Numbered from the stretch's first letter, positions 37,801-54,203 are shown. The stretch: 64,000 bases of DNA from Channallabes apus (GCA_030522415.1 CM060105.1:13896206-13960205); one strand, 5' to 3'. The notes: generated by a model from the sequence alone, not told the origin. Numbers and translations: made by a program.

Positions 37801-40800
37801 ACAGACTGCAATCTTAACTAGTGTCTATCCTTCAGGCCGGTAAACATTTAATTAGTCCTTTAAAATGAAGCTCTAGTTATTGCCTCTACAGTGAAATTGA
37901 AGAAACTCTAAACCATAACGTAAACATCACATTTCCACTAACTCACTTTTTGTAGGACTCATGGCTGGTTTCTTCTTCCTGGACACAGAGGAACAGCCAG
38001 TTTCCTCCTCACCTGTCTCTTTAGCACTTTTCCTTCTCTTTGTTGCGCTCTTCTTTTGCGCTTGCTTCTTTACCTCTCTCTCAGCTTGCTTTCTCCTGCT
38101 TGTTTTCTCCGCATTTGGGACACTTTCCTGAATTTTGAGGGATTCTAAAAAAACAGAAGTACTTTAAGATAGAGCTCAGCAAAAAGAAACTTCAACAGAC
38201 ATAAGAAATAGATACGATTGAATTACTGTCAGATCAAGAGTGACTGACCATCGAGCAGGCTTTTTTGGAGCGAATGGAAAACAGGATACTTCTGCAGGAT
38301 GTGATCTTGAAACACACAACTCCAAAAGTCTTTCATACACTGTCCTTGCTTATTCTCCACCCAGTCCAAAATCTGATACACACCTTTCTGCTTGCTCTCC
38401 GTACCTTTCTTATTCATTACCTTCTATAGGGAGAAAAAGAGAAAGAGAGAGAGAGAGAACACACTCAGGAAATATTTACTTCAGACAAAGGTGGCACACT
38501 AAAAGGTACACAGTGGTACAAATAATGTTCCTTGAAGAACGGTTTTGTACCTTTACCTTAATGGTATGGAAAAGACTTCTGATGATATAGTCTTTTAATG
38601 TTCAACGGAATTGAAGGTACAAAACTGTTCTAACATGTAGGGTACAGAATGTTCTGGACAGTGGGAGGAGTTTGGCAGTTCCTCAGAACAACACTGAAAA
38701 TCACTGAGCAGTTATTAAGTTAGTAAGAGAGTTTTTAAGTCTTATATAATCCTTATTCTGATCATATAAAACTGATATTATTTTATTTCTCCTTGTTTTG
38801 GCTAACTTTGTTCAGCTTACATGAATTGTAACATTGTCTTTTAATGTCACTTACATAGTATAGAGTAGCATGTAGATAACACTGCTTATCATGCTAAAAC
38901 AAATGCCTTATGTAGCTTAGCACAAACTTTTGTTAGCTCCCGGCGGCTAAGGTAATTCCTTATGTGGATTACAGATGTTCATGTATAAGTCGTTGTATGA
39001 CATTACAAAAGCTTCTGTTGTCTTTATGCATGGTCATTAGTGATTGATGGTGATGATGATGACAATTATATACATTTGTTAATTTAATTGTGTTATCATG
39101 CTCATGTTGTTTTTTTCTTTATTTATAAACAGTTGTGACAGTGAAAATGATCAGTCACCTGGCAACCAAGCAGGCAAGATACAGATGTGGGTATTAAAAA
39201 TGCGTGTTTTTGAAATGCCACAATTCGGCGCGTGCCATGCCGCGAAATCCCACAAACAAAATTCAGGAATTTAAACAATTGTATTGTTCTTCACTGAATA
39301 TCCGCCCGATGCTGCATAATGAATGTGTGTATATGTGCTTCAATTTGTATAGCACTTTTAACTATTCTCATTGTCGCAAAGCAGCTTTACACAATCAAAA
39401 GAATTATTGTATGTATTGTATGGAATGTGAATGTGTATGAATCAGAATGTTCAGATAGTCCCTGGTGAGCAAGCCCGAGGGCGACAGTGGCAAGGAAAAA
39501 CTCCCTGAGACGGTAATAGGAAGAAACCTTGAGAGGAACCAGACTCAACAGGGAACCCATCCTCATCTGGGTGAAACAGATAGCAGGAAATGATCTGCAG
39601 TCATACTGGATGCTTCGTCTTATTTTCATGATGATGAAATGAGATGCCCAAAATCGTGCTTTGAAATTCCTAATAAGTTTCTTTTATAGTTTTTGTAATG
39701 TCTTAACAGGGACAAAACAATGTAAGACATGGCAATGCCTCGGTTTAAATGGTCTTGAAATGAATTTAATTTCCTGATAGTAGGCTGATAGTGTTAACTA
39801 TACGAATGTCCTCATTCGTGTATATGCCAACATATCTTGGTTAAAATGTAAAAATGTGTTGACATTGAGCATCATCAGAAGACATGAAAAAAATTTTTTT
39901 TATATATACAGTGGTTTGCAAAAGTATTCGGCCCCCTTGAACGTTTCCACATTTTGTCACATTACAGCCACAAACATGAATCAATTTCATTGGAATTCCA
40001 CGTGAAAGACCAATACAAAGTGGTGTACACGTGAGAAGTGGAACGAAAATCATACATGATTCCAAACATTTTTTACAAATAAATAACTGCAAAGTGGGGT
40101 GACTGCATACAACCAGCACATGGACTGACCTCAGTTGACAGAAATGTTGCAACTGCACTAAGGGGTTTATTAAATTACCTAATTTAGCTTTTCATCCAAT
40201 GATGTAAGGCATTTGCACACATTTTAGTTTATTAAAATGTTGCAACTGCACTAAGGGGACAAGATTTGTACCTTTAATTAAGGTACAATAATGTACCAGC
40301 AAGTTCATAAAACAAAAGGTACATTTTGGTTTCCCATGGTACAAATGGTGTCCATGGTTTGTACCATACTGGATGGTACAAATAGAATTGGTAGAAATTT
40401 GTTCCTCGCTATTAAGGTACAGTTCTGTGCCCTTGAATGGTCACCCAGTGACAGTGACAATGATTTGTACCTTCCGTTCTTTACATTAACTAGATCAAAA
40501 ATCTTCTGCTGTAGCCTTATTGCACAACTTAAATGAACAGAAGCACTGAACCCTTCTGTCGTACGTGTCAACTAACTAATAAATTATAAAAAGTGATAAG
40601 TTGAGGCGCGTATATGGAGTAAGCCCGGTCACATGCACTAGTGCAAGGTGTAGATAAACCACATTTCGCGCGCTCAGGCACACTGCTTTTAGTTTCCTTT
40701 CAGTGTGCCTGAGCGCGCGAAATGAGGTTTTTCTACATCTTCAAATCTAGGAACGTTGTAAGGTTTCTTACCCGGTAGAGATCCTCAGGGACCATTTTGT

Positions 40801-40915
40801 AGTCCCGGATATGATTCAGGAACATGTGTGGTTCCTCCATACAAGAGATCTTCGTCTTATTGATGCGTAAAAACTCTTTCATCTGATCTTCAGTTAGAAA
40901 ATTCAATTGATCCAT
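30545..40915 (-). CDS. Gene B: complete SP100/SP110/SP140-family protein with two SAND domains (564 aa)
   Basis: Fifteen exons: 40772-40915, 38249-38423, 37947-38144, 36592-36672, 36328-36461, 36185-36232, 36051-36093, 35658-35816, 35300-35439, 34515-34577, 32367-32482, 31725-31830, 31568-31630, 30877-31020, 30545-30625. The sum is 1695 nt, 564 codons plus TAG. Domains: HSR 1-106, Lys/Arg-rich linker 107-172, SAND1 about 176-244 (CKNWKLSI), short Cys exon 245-260, acidic linker with [15 protein letters not shown]2 about 309-374 (GNWKKDIL), Cys knuckle 375-395, C4HC3 PHD about 400-443, bromodomain about 468-564 with Asn kept in RTFNK. Both SANDs are split by a phase-1 intron at the same place. 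Exon 13 is 12 nt shorter than in A, C and D and uses a weaker donor (GTAGGA). Expected role: nuclear-body chromatin reader. Introns hold a truncated LINE, a MITE and Tc1 debris but no exon is broken. Confidence 0.88.
31463..31525. repeat. (TATC)n microsatellite
   Basis: About fifteen TATC units lie in the intron between the 63-nt exon and the bromodomain core exon of gene B. Confidence 0.88.
31681..31716. repeat. (GT)n tract just after the PHD-exon donor of gene B
   Basis: This GT-rich run ends about 8 bp from the donor of exon 31725-31830. On the coding strand it is a (CA)n tract near the intron start. Confidence 0.85.
31843..31873. repeat. (AC)n tract just before the PHD-exon acceptor of gene B
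   Basis: On the coding strand this is a (GT)n run ending about 12 bp before the acceptor of exon 31725-31830. The exon is thus flanked by TG/CA repeats on both sides. Confidence 0.85.
32540..32826. mobile_element. Tc1-like transposon end fragment
   Basis: The segment starts TACACTATATTGCCAAAAAT and includes GCAGCTATAACAGCTTCAAC, typical of a Tc1-like family end. A second fragment of another Tc1-like family (TTGCAAAAGTATTCACCCCC) follows at about 32838. No coding capacity remains. Confidence 0.6.
32983..34430 (+). mobile_element. 5'-truncated L2-like LINE in an intron of gene B
   Basis: It is the same family as 18445-26723, starting inside the RT. The frame 33019-34005 (328 codons) has [10 protein letters not shown] and [15 protein letters not shown], but the catalytic box reads FADNSVVVG, so the second catalytic Asp is changed to Asn. 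The 3' UTR ends with a (GAATTT)n-type tail. It lies between the Cys-knuckle exon and the first PHD exon, antisense to gene B. Confidence 0.88.
34662..35211. mobile_element. Probable MITE
   Basis: Inverted ends CAGCGGACCCTCGGCATACA and CAGCACCTCGGCATACAAAT bound a 550-bp AT-rich core without a long frame. TA lies at the left flank only. It is in the intron between the second SAND2 exon and the Cys-knuckle exon of gene B. Confidence 0.55.
37017..37376 (+). mobile_element. Decayed, internally deleted Tc1-like element (copy 1)
   Basis: Pieces resembling a Tc1-like transposase gene are joined, including a segment starting AGTCTCACCCATACCCTC and one around TTGAGCATGCATATGGTGCA. The frame is destroyed. 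A second, similar piece begins at 37478 and a third at 46840. Confidence 0.5.
37377..37475 (-). repeat. Duplicate of the gene B 5' flank
   Basis: This segment is about 95% identical by eye to 40914-41010, the sequence just upstream of the gene B start codon, including the splice-acceptor-like CAGTAGCAGAATGG on the coding strand. The match stops at the start codon, where Tc1 debris begins. Confidence 0.7.
37478..37720 (+). mobile_element. Decayed Tc1-like element (copy 2)
   Basis: This repeats most of 37040-37310 with deletions, starting AGTCTCACCCATAACCTC. With copy 1 it brackets the duplicated gene B flank. Confidence 0.5.
39341..39600 (-). mobile_element. LINE 3'-tail fragment
   Basis: This matches the 3' end of the nested LINE at 21190-21450, including GCAAGGAAAAACTCCCTGAG. 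No coding region. It lies in intron 1 of gene B. Confidence 0.75.
39909..40105. mobile_element. Tc1-like transposon end fragment
   Basis: It begins CAGTGGTTTGCAAAAGTATT after a TA and includes TTTTGTCACATTACAGCCAC, a Tc1-like terminal region. The other end was not found. Confidence 0.55.
40645..40741. repeat. 41-bp inverted repeat (hairpin) in gene B intron 1
   Basis: Arms 40645-40685 and 40701-40741 pair at 38 of 41 positions around a 15-nt loop. The inner stem has the GC-rich core TTTCGCGCGCTCAGG. The hairpin ends 30 bp from the donor of the first coding exon. It could be a small foldback MITE or a structured intronic RNA. Confidence 0.8.
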
Positions 40916-41111
40916 TCTGCTACTGTTTATACATTAAATGCAACATTGTATAACATTAATATTAAATAAACATCATAGTATAGTAGTGCACTAAAGCGCA
41001 GCAAATAAATAAAGTACAAGATCTACAACTAGAATAAAAAAATCCAAACCTGATGAAGTTAATAGTTTTCGTGATCCTGGATAGAACTCGTCGTTCTGAG
41101 TGAGAGGGCGG

Positions 41112-41117
41112 GAGAGA

Positions 41118-41148
<31 letters not shown>

Positions 41149-41149
41149 G
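41112..41149. repeat. (GA)n tract upstream of gene B
   Basis: It starts about 197 bp upstream of the start codon and includes GAAAGAGAAA (41116-41125), which fits the interferon-response pattern GAAANNGAAA. The match may be chance in low-complexity DNA. Confidence 0.7.
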
Positions 41150-41204
41150 CGTAATGTGCACAAGAGGAAATTCATCCCCCTGAATGTAAAACGCACGTAA
41201 TTTG

Positions 41205-41216
41205 GACAGCCACCCC
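41205..41216 (-). promoter_or_regulatory. CACCC-type box upstream of gene B
   Basis: The coding strand reads GGGGTGGCTGT followed by CCAAATTACG, about 290 bp before the start codon. It aligns with the gene A site GGTGTGGCTGCATAAATTAC. Role inferred. Confidence 0.4.
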
Positions 41217-42234
41217 TGCAAATGAAGCATTACAAAATGCAAACCTGAAGATGAAATTAAATAGCTGTTTTCATAAACTGAAATAACATTTCAGTTTATG
41301 AACACCATAAATAATAATTTTAAAAATAGCCTGGTAAATGTTTACATGTTTTACAGACAGACATTGACATTTGCAGTTTGGAGATGGTGTTGGGTGGGGT
41401 GTGGTATGTAAGGCTTGAAGCCCATGTGCATGTCTGTCTGTCTTTCTGTATGGCACAACTCTCTGTCTTTGATTTTATTAATATAAAGAAATCACATTCT
41501 GTTGCTTATTTTAAAGTAGATTATTTAAACCCTATTTAAACTGTTCATAACATTACTTTTACTCAACATTTTGATTTCATTTATTGTGCAGGTTAAAACT
41601 TCAAGCAGATGCCTAAGTACTGCAAAAGTTAGATAACCGTTTGATGCATGCGCAGTACGCTTTCAAAACTTGCGATTTCTAATCTGGCACAAAATTGCTC
41701 ATAACTTCACTGCTACTAAACATTTTTATTTCATTTATGGAATAGGTTTAACTTTGGACAAACAGGCAGAATTAAGTTTTAGATCTAAACATTTTTTTCA
41801 CCCATCCATTATGAGCAGTCCTTTGACTTTGAATCATCTTCGTGCTTGTGAGATTCAGGATGTTACTCAGATCTCTACTTAGTCATAGACGTTATACAGA
41901 AACATACCTATAGCCTCGTGGTTTCCTTTAGCTGAAACAGTTTCCTGTTGAGTTACCATGGTTACTGTTGTTTTTTTTCTTTAAAGACAGCTTGTGGTAT
42001 TTCAATTATCCATGTTATGCGTTGCTAAAATCATTATTTATCCATGTGTATAGTTTCTGTATTAACCCTTCATAAGTATATTGGCTCAATAATAATCCAA
42101 AGTAATTGGATTTCAGGTAGTGTATCAAGGTCATTTAAGGTCTTCTAAACTTAATGGGATGGTTCTTTTTTGCCTCCACTCTTGTTACTAGTTTGAATAT
42201 GCAAATTGTGAAAAATATCCCTTCAGGCTCTTTA
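41217..42234. other. Intergenic region, no gene seen
   Basis: AT-rich sequence upstream of gene B up to the DNA transposon at 42235. I see no exon or clear repeat. Confidence 0.5.
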
Positions 42235-44868
42235 CAGTTTTTTTCAATCGCTAACAAGCGCTTACCCATACTTCAGATACTTTTTCTAAACTCTTAACAC
42301 AGACTCACACCTACAAAACACAATTGGCCAAATGGATAATTTTCTTATCAAAAATACATTTTGTTAAATATATACTAACTCTTCATTTCAAAATAGAACA
42401 CATCTTTCTCTGCACATACTAACTTTACAAAAACACTATAAATCTGACTCAAAATGAAATTATTCTGTCAAAGAATAACACTTGTTTTCACTTCACAAGG
42501 TACATGCAGTCAATCAAAGTACACCAGGTTTCAAAATACTGGCTATTATTGACATTATAAAAACTGCATAGACTTTTATGTTTCAGTTTTACAGGTATTT
42601 GCATGCAAAACATGCAATCCACCATTTTGACACCAGAAATGTCTTGGTTGGTAACTGTATGTCCACATGTACAGTAATGTTCACATTCAAAAGCATTCCA
42701 GTAAAAAGCAAACAAGTTTTTTTTTCTTTACTGTTTACTACAGGAGGTACACAGTAGAAACACGGTATGATAGAATATAAAAAGTTTTACAGTATTGCTT
42801 ACAGTGAACAAAATATCCATGAAACACACAAGAGCATTCTGAACAAAAAAACAACAGCAAAAAGCCAAGATAAAAAGGGGGGGAGGTGGAGGGGGGCTAA
42901 AAAAAGGCAAAAAATTTGCATCTAATCTCTGCGATCTTCAGGGTTAGGCCACATGTTTTCATCAACATCACATCTGATGTTATCCAAGTCGATGCACCTG
43001 GGATAAAACCGCCTGGTATGTCGGATCCACCCTTGGCAATCATCAACTGTGATGTCCCTGGAGCCAGCATCCATGGCTTCAAGGTGGGACATCTGGTCAT
43101 GTGGCTGATGGTCATAAACCTTCCACCTCCATGCAGAAAAGAACTCGTCTATGGGGTTGAGGAAAGGTGAATAGGGTGGAAGGAAGAGACTTACCAGTCT
43201 TGGGTGGACTTCAAACCATGTTGTTATTGCTTGTGAGTGATGGAAAGCCACATTGTCCCAGGTAATTACAAAGGTCCTCATGTTTTCACCCTCCTGACCC
43301 TGCTCTGGAACCAGGCACTGGTGGAGATCATTGAGAAAGGCAAGCAAGCGCTCTGTATTATAGGGTCCAACCTGACATCTGTGAAGGAGTAATCCTGCAT
43401 TTGCAATTGCTGCACACATGGTAATGTTTGCCCCTCTCTGTCCTGGCACATCAACTGTGGCCCTATTTCCAATTACATTTCGTCCACGCCGACGCCTTTT
43501 GGCCAGATTGAATCCTGCCTCATCGATGTATATGAATTCATGAGGGGCCTGGTTGGCCTCCAATTCCATAACTCTCTAAAACAAGGTTTATGTAAGTCAT
43601 GTTATTACTGTATACCATACTGTACTGTAACCTAGTATTGTGTAGGTTACCTACTTGCAAAGTGCAAAGCTTATAGAACTGGACATTGAATTGAATATAC
43701 ACTATACCTGGACATATTGTCGTCGTAGCTCCTTGACCCTCTCACTGTTCCTCTCAAAGGGAACAGTGTAGAACTGCTTCATCCGCACTCTGTGTTTGGA
43801 CAATGTCCGCGTAATGGTTGTGAGGCTGATTCTATCGATATTGTCAAATATCTCATGGTCCGCCACAATTCTAGTTTGAATTTCACGCAGTTTTATTGCA
43901 TTATTTGCAGCAACCATTTCTACAATGGCAAGCTCTTGATCATTACTGAGGTGCTTTCCTCTTCCCCCAGAGGGTGGAAGACGTTGCATTCTTTAGAAAA
44001 ACAAAAAATTCAACATATGCATTACTGTATGACCATATTGACATGTCAAGTGAGAATAGAAACAATCCATGTAAAATGCAACACTTACCTGTTGGTTTGT
44101 TGAAAGATGCGTATAATGGAGGCAACCGTTGACCGCCTCAAATTGGGCTGCACTCTTTCACCAGCCTCTCTTAGTGAAAGACCATGGTTGATTACATGGT
44201 CAATGATAGTGGCACGAATTTCATCACTGACTACTGTTCTTGCAGCCCTTGGAATGCCACCACCACGCATTCTTACACCTCTACCTTGCCCTCTCCTTGG
44301 GCCTGCTCTTCTCCCTGGGCCCCTTGCTCTTACTCTTCCTCGACCAGACATTACAGTGTTTGACTTTTTTTTGTTTCCAAAAACATCACTCCTCAAAGTC
44401 TTGCCTTATAAACCCCACTGAGTCTAAGCCAGAATGGAATAAGCTGTGGTTGGCCCAATTTACCCAACATAAATCAGCTGTGTGTCAATTATTCAATTGT
44501 TTGTTTATTATCAGCTGAGATATATTTTTGATATTGATATTGTTTTTGAACTGATATCATTGCAGAAGCAGAGGTTTTTATACTGTATCTAAGGTTTGGA
44601 ATATTGTTTTTGCTATTGTGGGATGTTGTGTGTTAACATTCGTAAATACTACAAAAACTGTCCATAATTTTGTTGGGAGGTATAGCTTGTCTGTTAAGAA
44701 AATGTAAGCATTGTGGAAATGTGTTCACTGACTGCATATTGGGTGAAAACGACATGAAATGTGCGAATGGTATGGCCACAAAAGACCCATGCTGTGCTAA
44801 TTGTGTTTAGAGTTTTGAAAATGTGACAACTGTTTGGACAAACGCTTGTTAGCGACTGAAAAAAACTG
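42235..44868 (-). mobile_element. Complete Tc1/mariner-superfamily transposon with spliced transposase
   Basis: The inverted ends read CAGTTTTTTTCAATCGCTAA and CAGTTTTTTTCAGTCGCTAA, each flanked by TA (42233-42234 and 44869-44870). The unit is 2634 bp and carries one intact three-exon transposase gene. It lies between genes B and C. Confidence 0.88.
42922..44351 (-). CDS. DDE-superfamily transposase (three exons, 399 aa, intact)
   Basis: Exons 44089-44351, 43708-43990 and 42922-43575 join with GT-AG sites in matching phase to 1200 nt, 399 codons plus TAG. The N-terminus is Arg/Gly-rich (MSGRGRVRARGPGRRAGPRR), probably DNA-contacting. Two helix-turn-helix regions follow (ATIIDHVINHGLSLREAGER, then LREIQTRIVADH). 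The catalytic core has IYIDEAGFN, ITWDNVAFHH and PYSPFLNPIDEFF, the IS630/Tc1/mariner DDE_3 type. The third acidic position reads D followed by E. An upstream in-frame Met at 44396 is possible, but MSGRGR fits the start better. The protein would cut and paste the surrounding element at TA sites. The lack of stops suggests recent activity or selection. Confidence 0.85.
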
Positions 44869-45147
44869 TAATATTAGCTTTCACTGCTACACTTATGACA
44901 CGCAGCTATATGTGTAATAATACACATTACTTTAATGTGTAAATGACATTAGAGGCTGATTAGCTTCGTCTTTTAAATGCAGCACAATTTCATCTCCGAA
45001 ATATTACAAAAGACAAAAAATATGATGCAGATTTTCTTTTACCTCTATGTTTGACTACAGACTGGATATTCCAGTAGTCCTGCTACTGTTTGTCTAGAGT
45101 GCAAGAGCGAGAGTCCAGAAGACTTGATCACTTCACTATTATCACTT
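44869..45147. other. Short spacer, no gene seen
   Basis: AT-rich spacer between the transposon end and the SINE. Confidence 0.4.
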
Positions 45148-45342
45148 ATCATTTATTTACATTTAGCAGATGCTCTTATCCAGAGCGACTTACATTTTTA
45201 TCTCATTACACATCCGAGCAGTTGAGGGTTAAGGGCCTTGCTCAAGGGCCCAACAGTGGCAACTTGGTGGTTGTGGGGTTTGAACCTGGGATCTTCCGAA
45301 CTGTAGTCCAATGCCTTAACCACTGAGATACCCCTGACCCAT
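45148..45342 (-). mobile_element. Third tRNA-derived SINE family
   Basis: On the minus strand the head reads GGTATCTCAGTGGTTAAGGC with B box GGTTCAAACCC. The distal part has the common fish motif ATCCAGAGCGACTTACA (seen on the plus strand). Not a tRNA gene. Confidence 0.7.
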
Positions 45343-45412
45343 TTATGATGATCTGCTTTGATCTGCTTTTACCAAAGGTGCAGGCTTTTTATTACTACCG
45401 ACTATTAGTATT

Positions 45413-45444
<32 letters not shown>

Positions 45445-46425
45445 TCTACTTTTGTTTGAATGTTCCTTTACCTGAGAACCACCACACATAGATAACCTAA
45501 ATATTTTTCTGAATGATCTCACCTGAGGTGCCCACAGATTTTACTGAGTAAGTTTGTTTATGCGCGGGTCTTGACCTATTATTCAGTGGGAAACCTTAAG
45601 TAGGATGACATAATGTCTTAGTGGTTAGCACTTGCACTTCCTAGGTTCGATTCCTGCATCAAATCTGTGTGCATGGAGTTTGGATTTTTCTCTCCATGCT
45701 TGGTGGGTTTCATCTGGGTAATGCAGTTTCCTCTCACAGTCCAAAGACATGCAAATTAGGCTAACTGGTCTTTCCAAATTGCCTGTGTGAACGTTGACTA
45801 GAGGTCCAACCACAATCGTACAAATAGGAATAAATACAATGGTCACCATAGGGCTCCACAGTCCCGGGTTGGACTAGAGGGGTTCCTAGATGGATGGATT
45901 AATGGAAACCTCAAGTAGGTATTTTAGATTTAGAGCTTATAGCACTAATTACAGGAACAAAAGACTTTGAGGTTTAAGTTGATCATTCAGTACAGTTGTG
46001 GAAAAGCAGTGTGCATCAATACCACAATGTTAGTGTTTTTACAGCAGACCATCCATCCATACTGTACATTCGACTTGGTACAGGTTTCGCTACAGAGGTA
46101 AAGGGAAGAGGAGTTAAAAATATATAGACTTATTCAAAAGTCTCCTAAAACATCATCTTAAATTTATAAAGAGTTAATACTGAAATTACTGTTAAACCCG
46201 TTAAACTGAAACTGAAAGTCATTGACATCTTGATTTTGTCATTTTAAATTTATTGTGGTTGTATACAGTACAAAGGGAAATGTGCATCAGTATCAAATGG
46301 TTACATGAATTGATCTGAGCTTTATGGAAGTAAACACAGAAACAAATAGAGAGTATCTATATTTTGCTATCTATCTTTGCTACTGTATGTATCTATGTAT
46401 AACAACATAAACAACTAAATTTTTT
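45343..46425. other. Region 3' of gene C
   Basis: It contains a (TC)n run at 45414-45438 and a diverged SINE at 45608-45795 (plus; head TTAGTGGTTAGCACTTGCAC). A minus-strand AATAAA at 46249-46254 could serve gene C, 302 bp past its stop. No exon is seen. Confidence 0.5.
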
Positions 46426-46534
46426 GTTTATAATAATTCTTTTAAAAAAGTATCAATTTAGCATTAGCTATAAAGTCAGATTCTGTAGTTAATGCTAAAT
46501 TGGTAGTTTTTAAAAAAAAAAAATTATTATAAAC
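46426..46534. repeat. Inverted repeat just downstream of the gene C stop codon
   Basis: Arms 46426-46470 and 46486-46534 are largely complementary (shared core CAATTTAGCATTA) around a 15-nt loop. The repeat starts 21 bp past the stop codon, so it would form a long hairpin in the 3' UTR. The A-rich part of one arm is longer. It may be a foldback MITE. Confidence 0.75.
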
Positions 46535-46555
46535 ATGCAAACCAGGGTCAAAATG

Positions 46556-52632
<6,077 letters not shown>

Positions 52633-52880
52633 CTTCTTCTCCGAACAAGAACAAACGAATCTGTTTACAATTAGGTATTAAATCTACAGGAATTAATTTA
52701 ATTAAACACAATATATATATATATATATCTTTACCTCAATTTGTTCAGGTAGTTATTATTACGATTTCCGTTTGTTGTTGTTGTTTAATCCCCGCCGGGC
52801 CCCGATGGCGGTGACTGGAGATGAGCTGCAGACGGAAAAAAACAAAGAGTTGCGCAACTTAACCACTTTCTATTCAACGT

Positions 52881-52888
52881 AAACGAAA
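52881..52888. promoter_or_regulatory. IRF-type site upstream of gene C
   Basis: AAACGAAA fits the IRF core AANNGAAA, about 250 bp before the gene C start codon. A second AAACGAAA lies at 52963-52970. Confidence 0.4.
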
Positions 52889-52931
52889 GTTAACCCGTGA
52901 AGAGCCAAAGCCTGCAGCCATATTTGGTTTT

Positions 52932-52943
52932 GGCAGCCACACC
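52932..52943 (-). promoter_or_regulatory. CACCC-type box upstream of gene C
   Basis: The coding strand reads AGGTGTGGCTGCC, 300 bp before the start codon, matching the gene A and B boxes. Confidence 0.4.
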
Positions 52944-53084
52944 TTATTTTGTCATGATTAAAAAACGAAAACTCGAATAAAAACAATTGAGATCTTTTTT
53001 CTTTTTCTTTTTTTGTAAGATCTTACACACTTGCTTGTGTATGTAATGCGGATAGAAACGCACGTATGGAGTAGATTCTAGATT

Positions 53085-53575
53085 CTAGATTCAAGATTTG
53101 TCACATGCATAGTTACAGTATACAAGTATAACACACAGTGAGATGTATCCTGAACCGCTCCTACTTTGTGCAAATGACAGAAGAAACAAAAGAAATAATA
53201 ATCTATTAAATCAAATAAAAAGATTCTTAAAAGAATTAAAAGTACAAAATGTAAACATAATAATAATAATAATAATAATAAACTCTGATTTGCAAGAGTG
53301 TATATACAACCAGATAAAATGTAGTGCAAGTAATGCTTATAGTCCAGACTAAAGTGCAGTGTGCAGTGTGCAGTGTCAGCACAGCAGTGTGTGTGAATGA
53401 GCTGATACCAGTCCTGTGAACCGGAGAGCGGCACATCATGGTTGAGGAGTCGAATCGTTTGTGGATAAAAACTCCTCCTGAGTCTCTCCGTTTTGGCCAT
53501 AATGACCCGGAACCTTCTGCCTGAATGCAGAAGTTTGAACATGATGTGGGAGTCTGGATCAGAATAGACAAGAAA
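53085..53575 (-). mobile_element. LINE 3'-end fragment between genes C and D
   Basis: The minus strand encodes MFKLLHSGRRFRVIMAKTER and SFYPQTIRLLN, a LINE RT C-terminus, followed by 3' UTR with a (ATA)n run and a terminal AGAATCT repeat (53072-53096). Confidence 0.7.
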
Positions 53576-53613
53576 AACAGCACAGCATTAAAGTGGTAAT
53601 CAGTTTTTAGTTT

Positions 53614-53811
53614 TGGTTATCAGTAATAAATCATTTTATAGTGGTGATCAGTGATTGAGTCATTTTAAAGCGGTGATCAGTAATTTAGTCATTTTAAAGC
53701 GGTGATCCGTAATTTAGTCATTTTAAAGCGGTGATCCGTAATTTAGTCATTTTAAAGCGGTGATCAGTAATTTAGTCATTTTAAAGCGGTGATCAGTAAT
53801 TTCATTCATTC
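53614..53811. repeat. 29-bp minisatellite in the C/D intergenic region
   Basis: The unit GGTGATCAGTAATTTAGTCA plus TTTTAAAGC repeats at 53643, 53672, 53701, 53730, 53759 and 53788, with looser units before. A further unit follows the SINE at 53965-54000. It lies 500-850 bp upstream of gene D. Confidence 0.85.
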
Positions 53812-53964
53812 ATTCATCTTCTATACCGCTTAATCCTGTGTTCAGGGTCGCCTCAGGGGGACCTGGAGCCTATCCCAGGAGACTTCGGGCACTAGGCGGG
53901 GTACACCCTGGACAGGGTGCCAATCCATCGCAGGGCACACACACATACACACACTCACACACTC
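53812..53964 (-). mobile_element. 5'-truncated SINE inside the minisatellite
   Basis: Minus-strand 3' part of the 13311-type SINE, with the (TGAA)n end at the left. It splits one minisatellite unit. Confidence 0.8.
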
Positions 53965-54193
53965 AATTTTAAAGCGGTGATCAGTAATTTAGTCATTTTG
54001 CAATTTGCGTGTATTCCTTAGTCTCTACACGACAGCTGGACAAGTTTATTTATTTATTTTAAGTGAGTATTTATGTAATACTGTTACCATATGCCCCGTG
54101 TTCACTGGATTCTTTATCTAATGATATGGCGCCATCTACTGGCTCGAGCTCCTAAGTCCTGGATCTTTTTCTGGAAATTCTTCACAGATTTCC

Positions 54194-54203
54194 TTTCGGT
54201 TTC
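54194..54203. promoter_or_regulatory. ISRE core upstream of gene D
   Basis: TTTCGGTTTC is an exact match to TTTCNNTTTC, the complement of GAAANNGAAA bound by ISGF3 and IRFs. It lies 267 bp before the start codon. SP-family genes in mammals are interferon-induced, which makes the site credible, but it is untested. Confidence 0.55.

Noticed and set aside
53614..54000. 29-bp repeats as an origin-type iteron or CRISPR-like structure
   Set aside because: The units are directly adjacent with no spacers and lie in a vertebrate promoter region, so a minisatellite is the simple reading.
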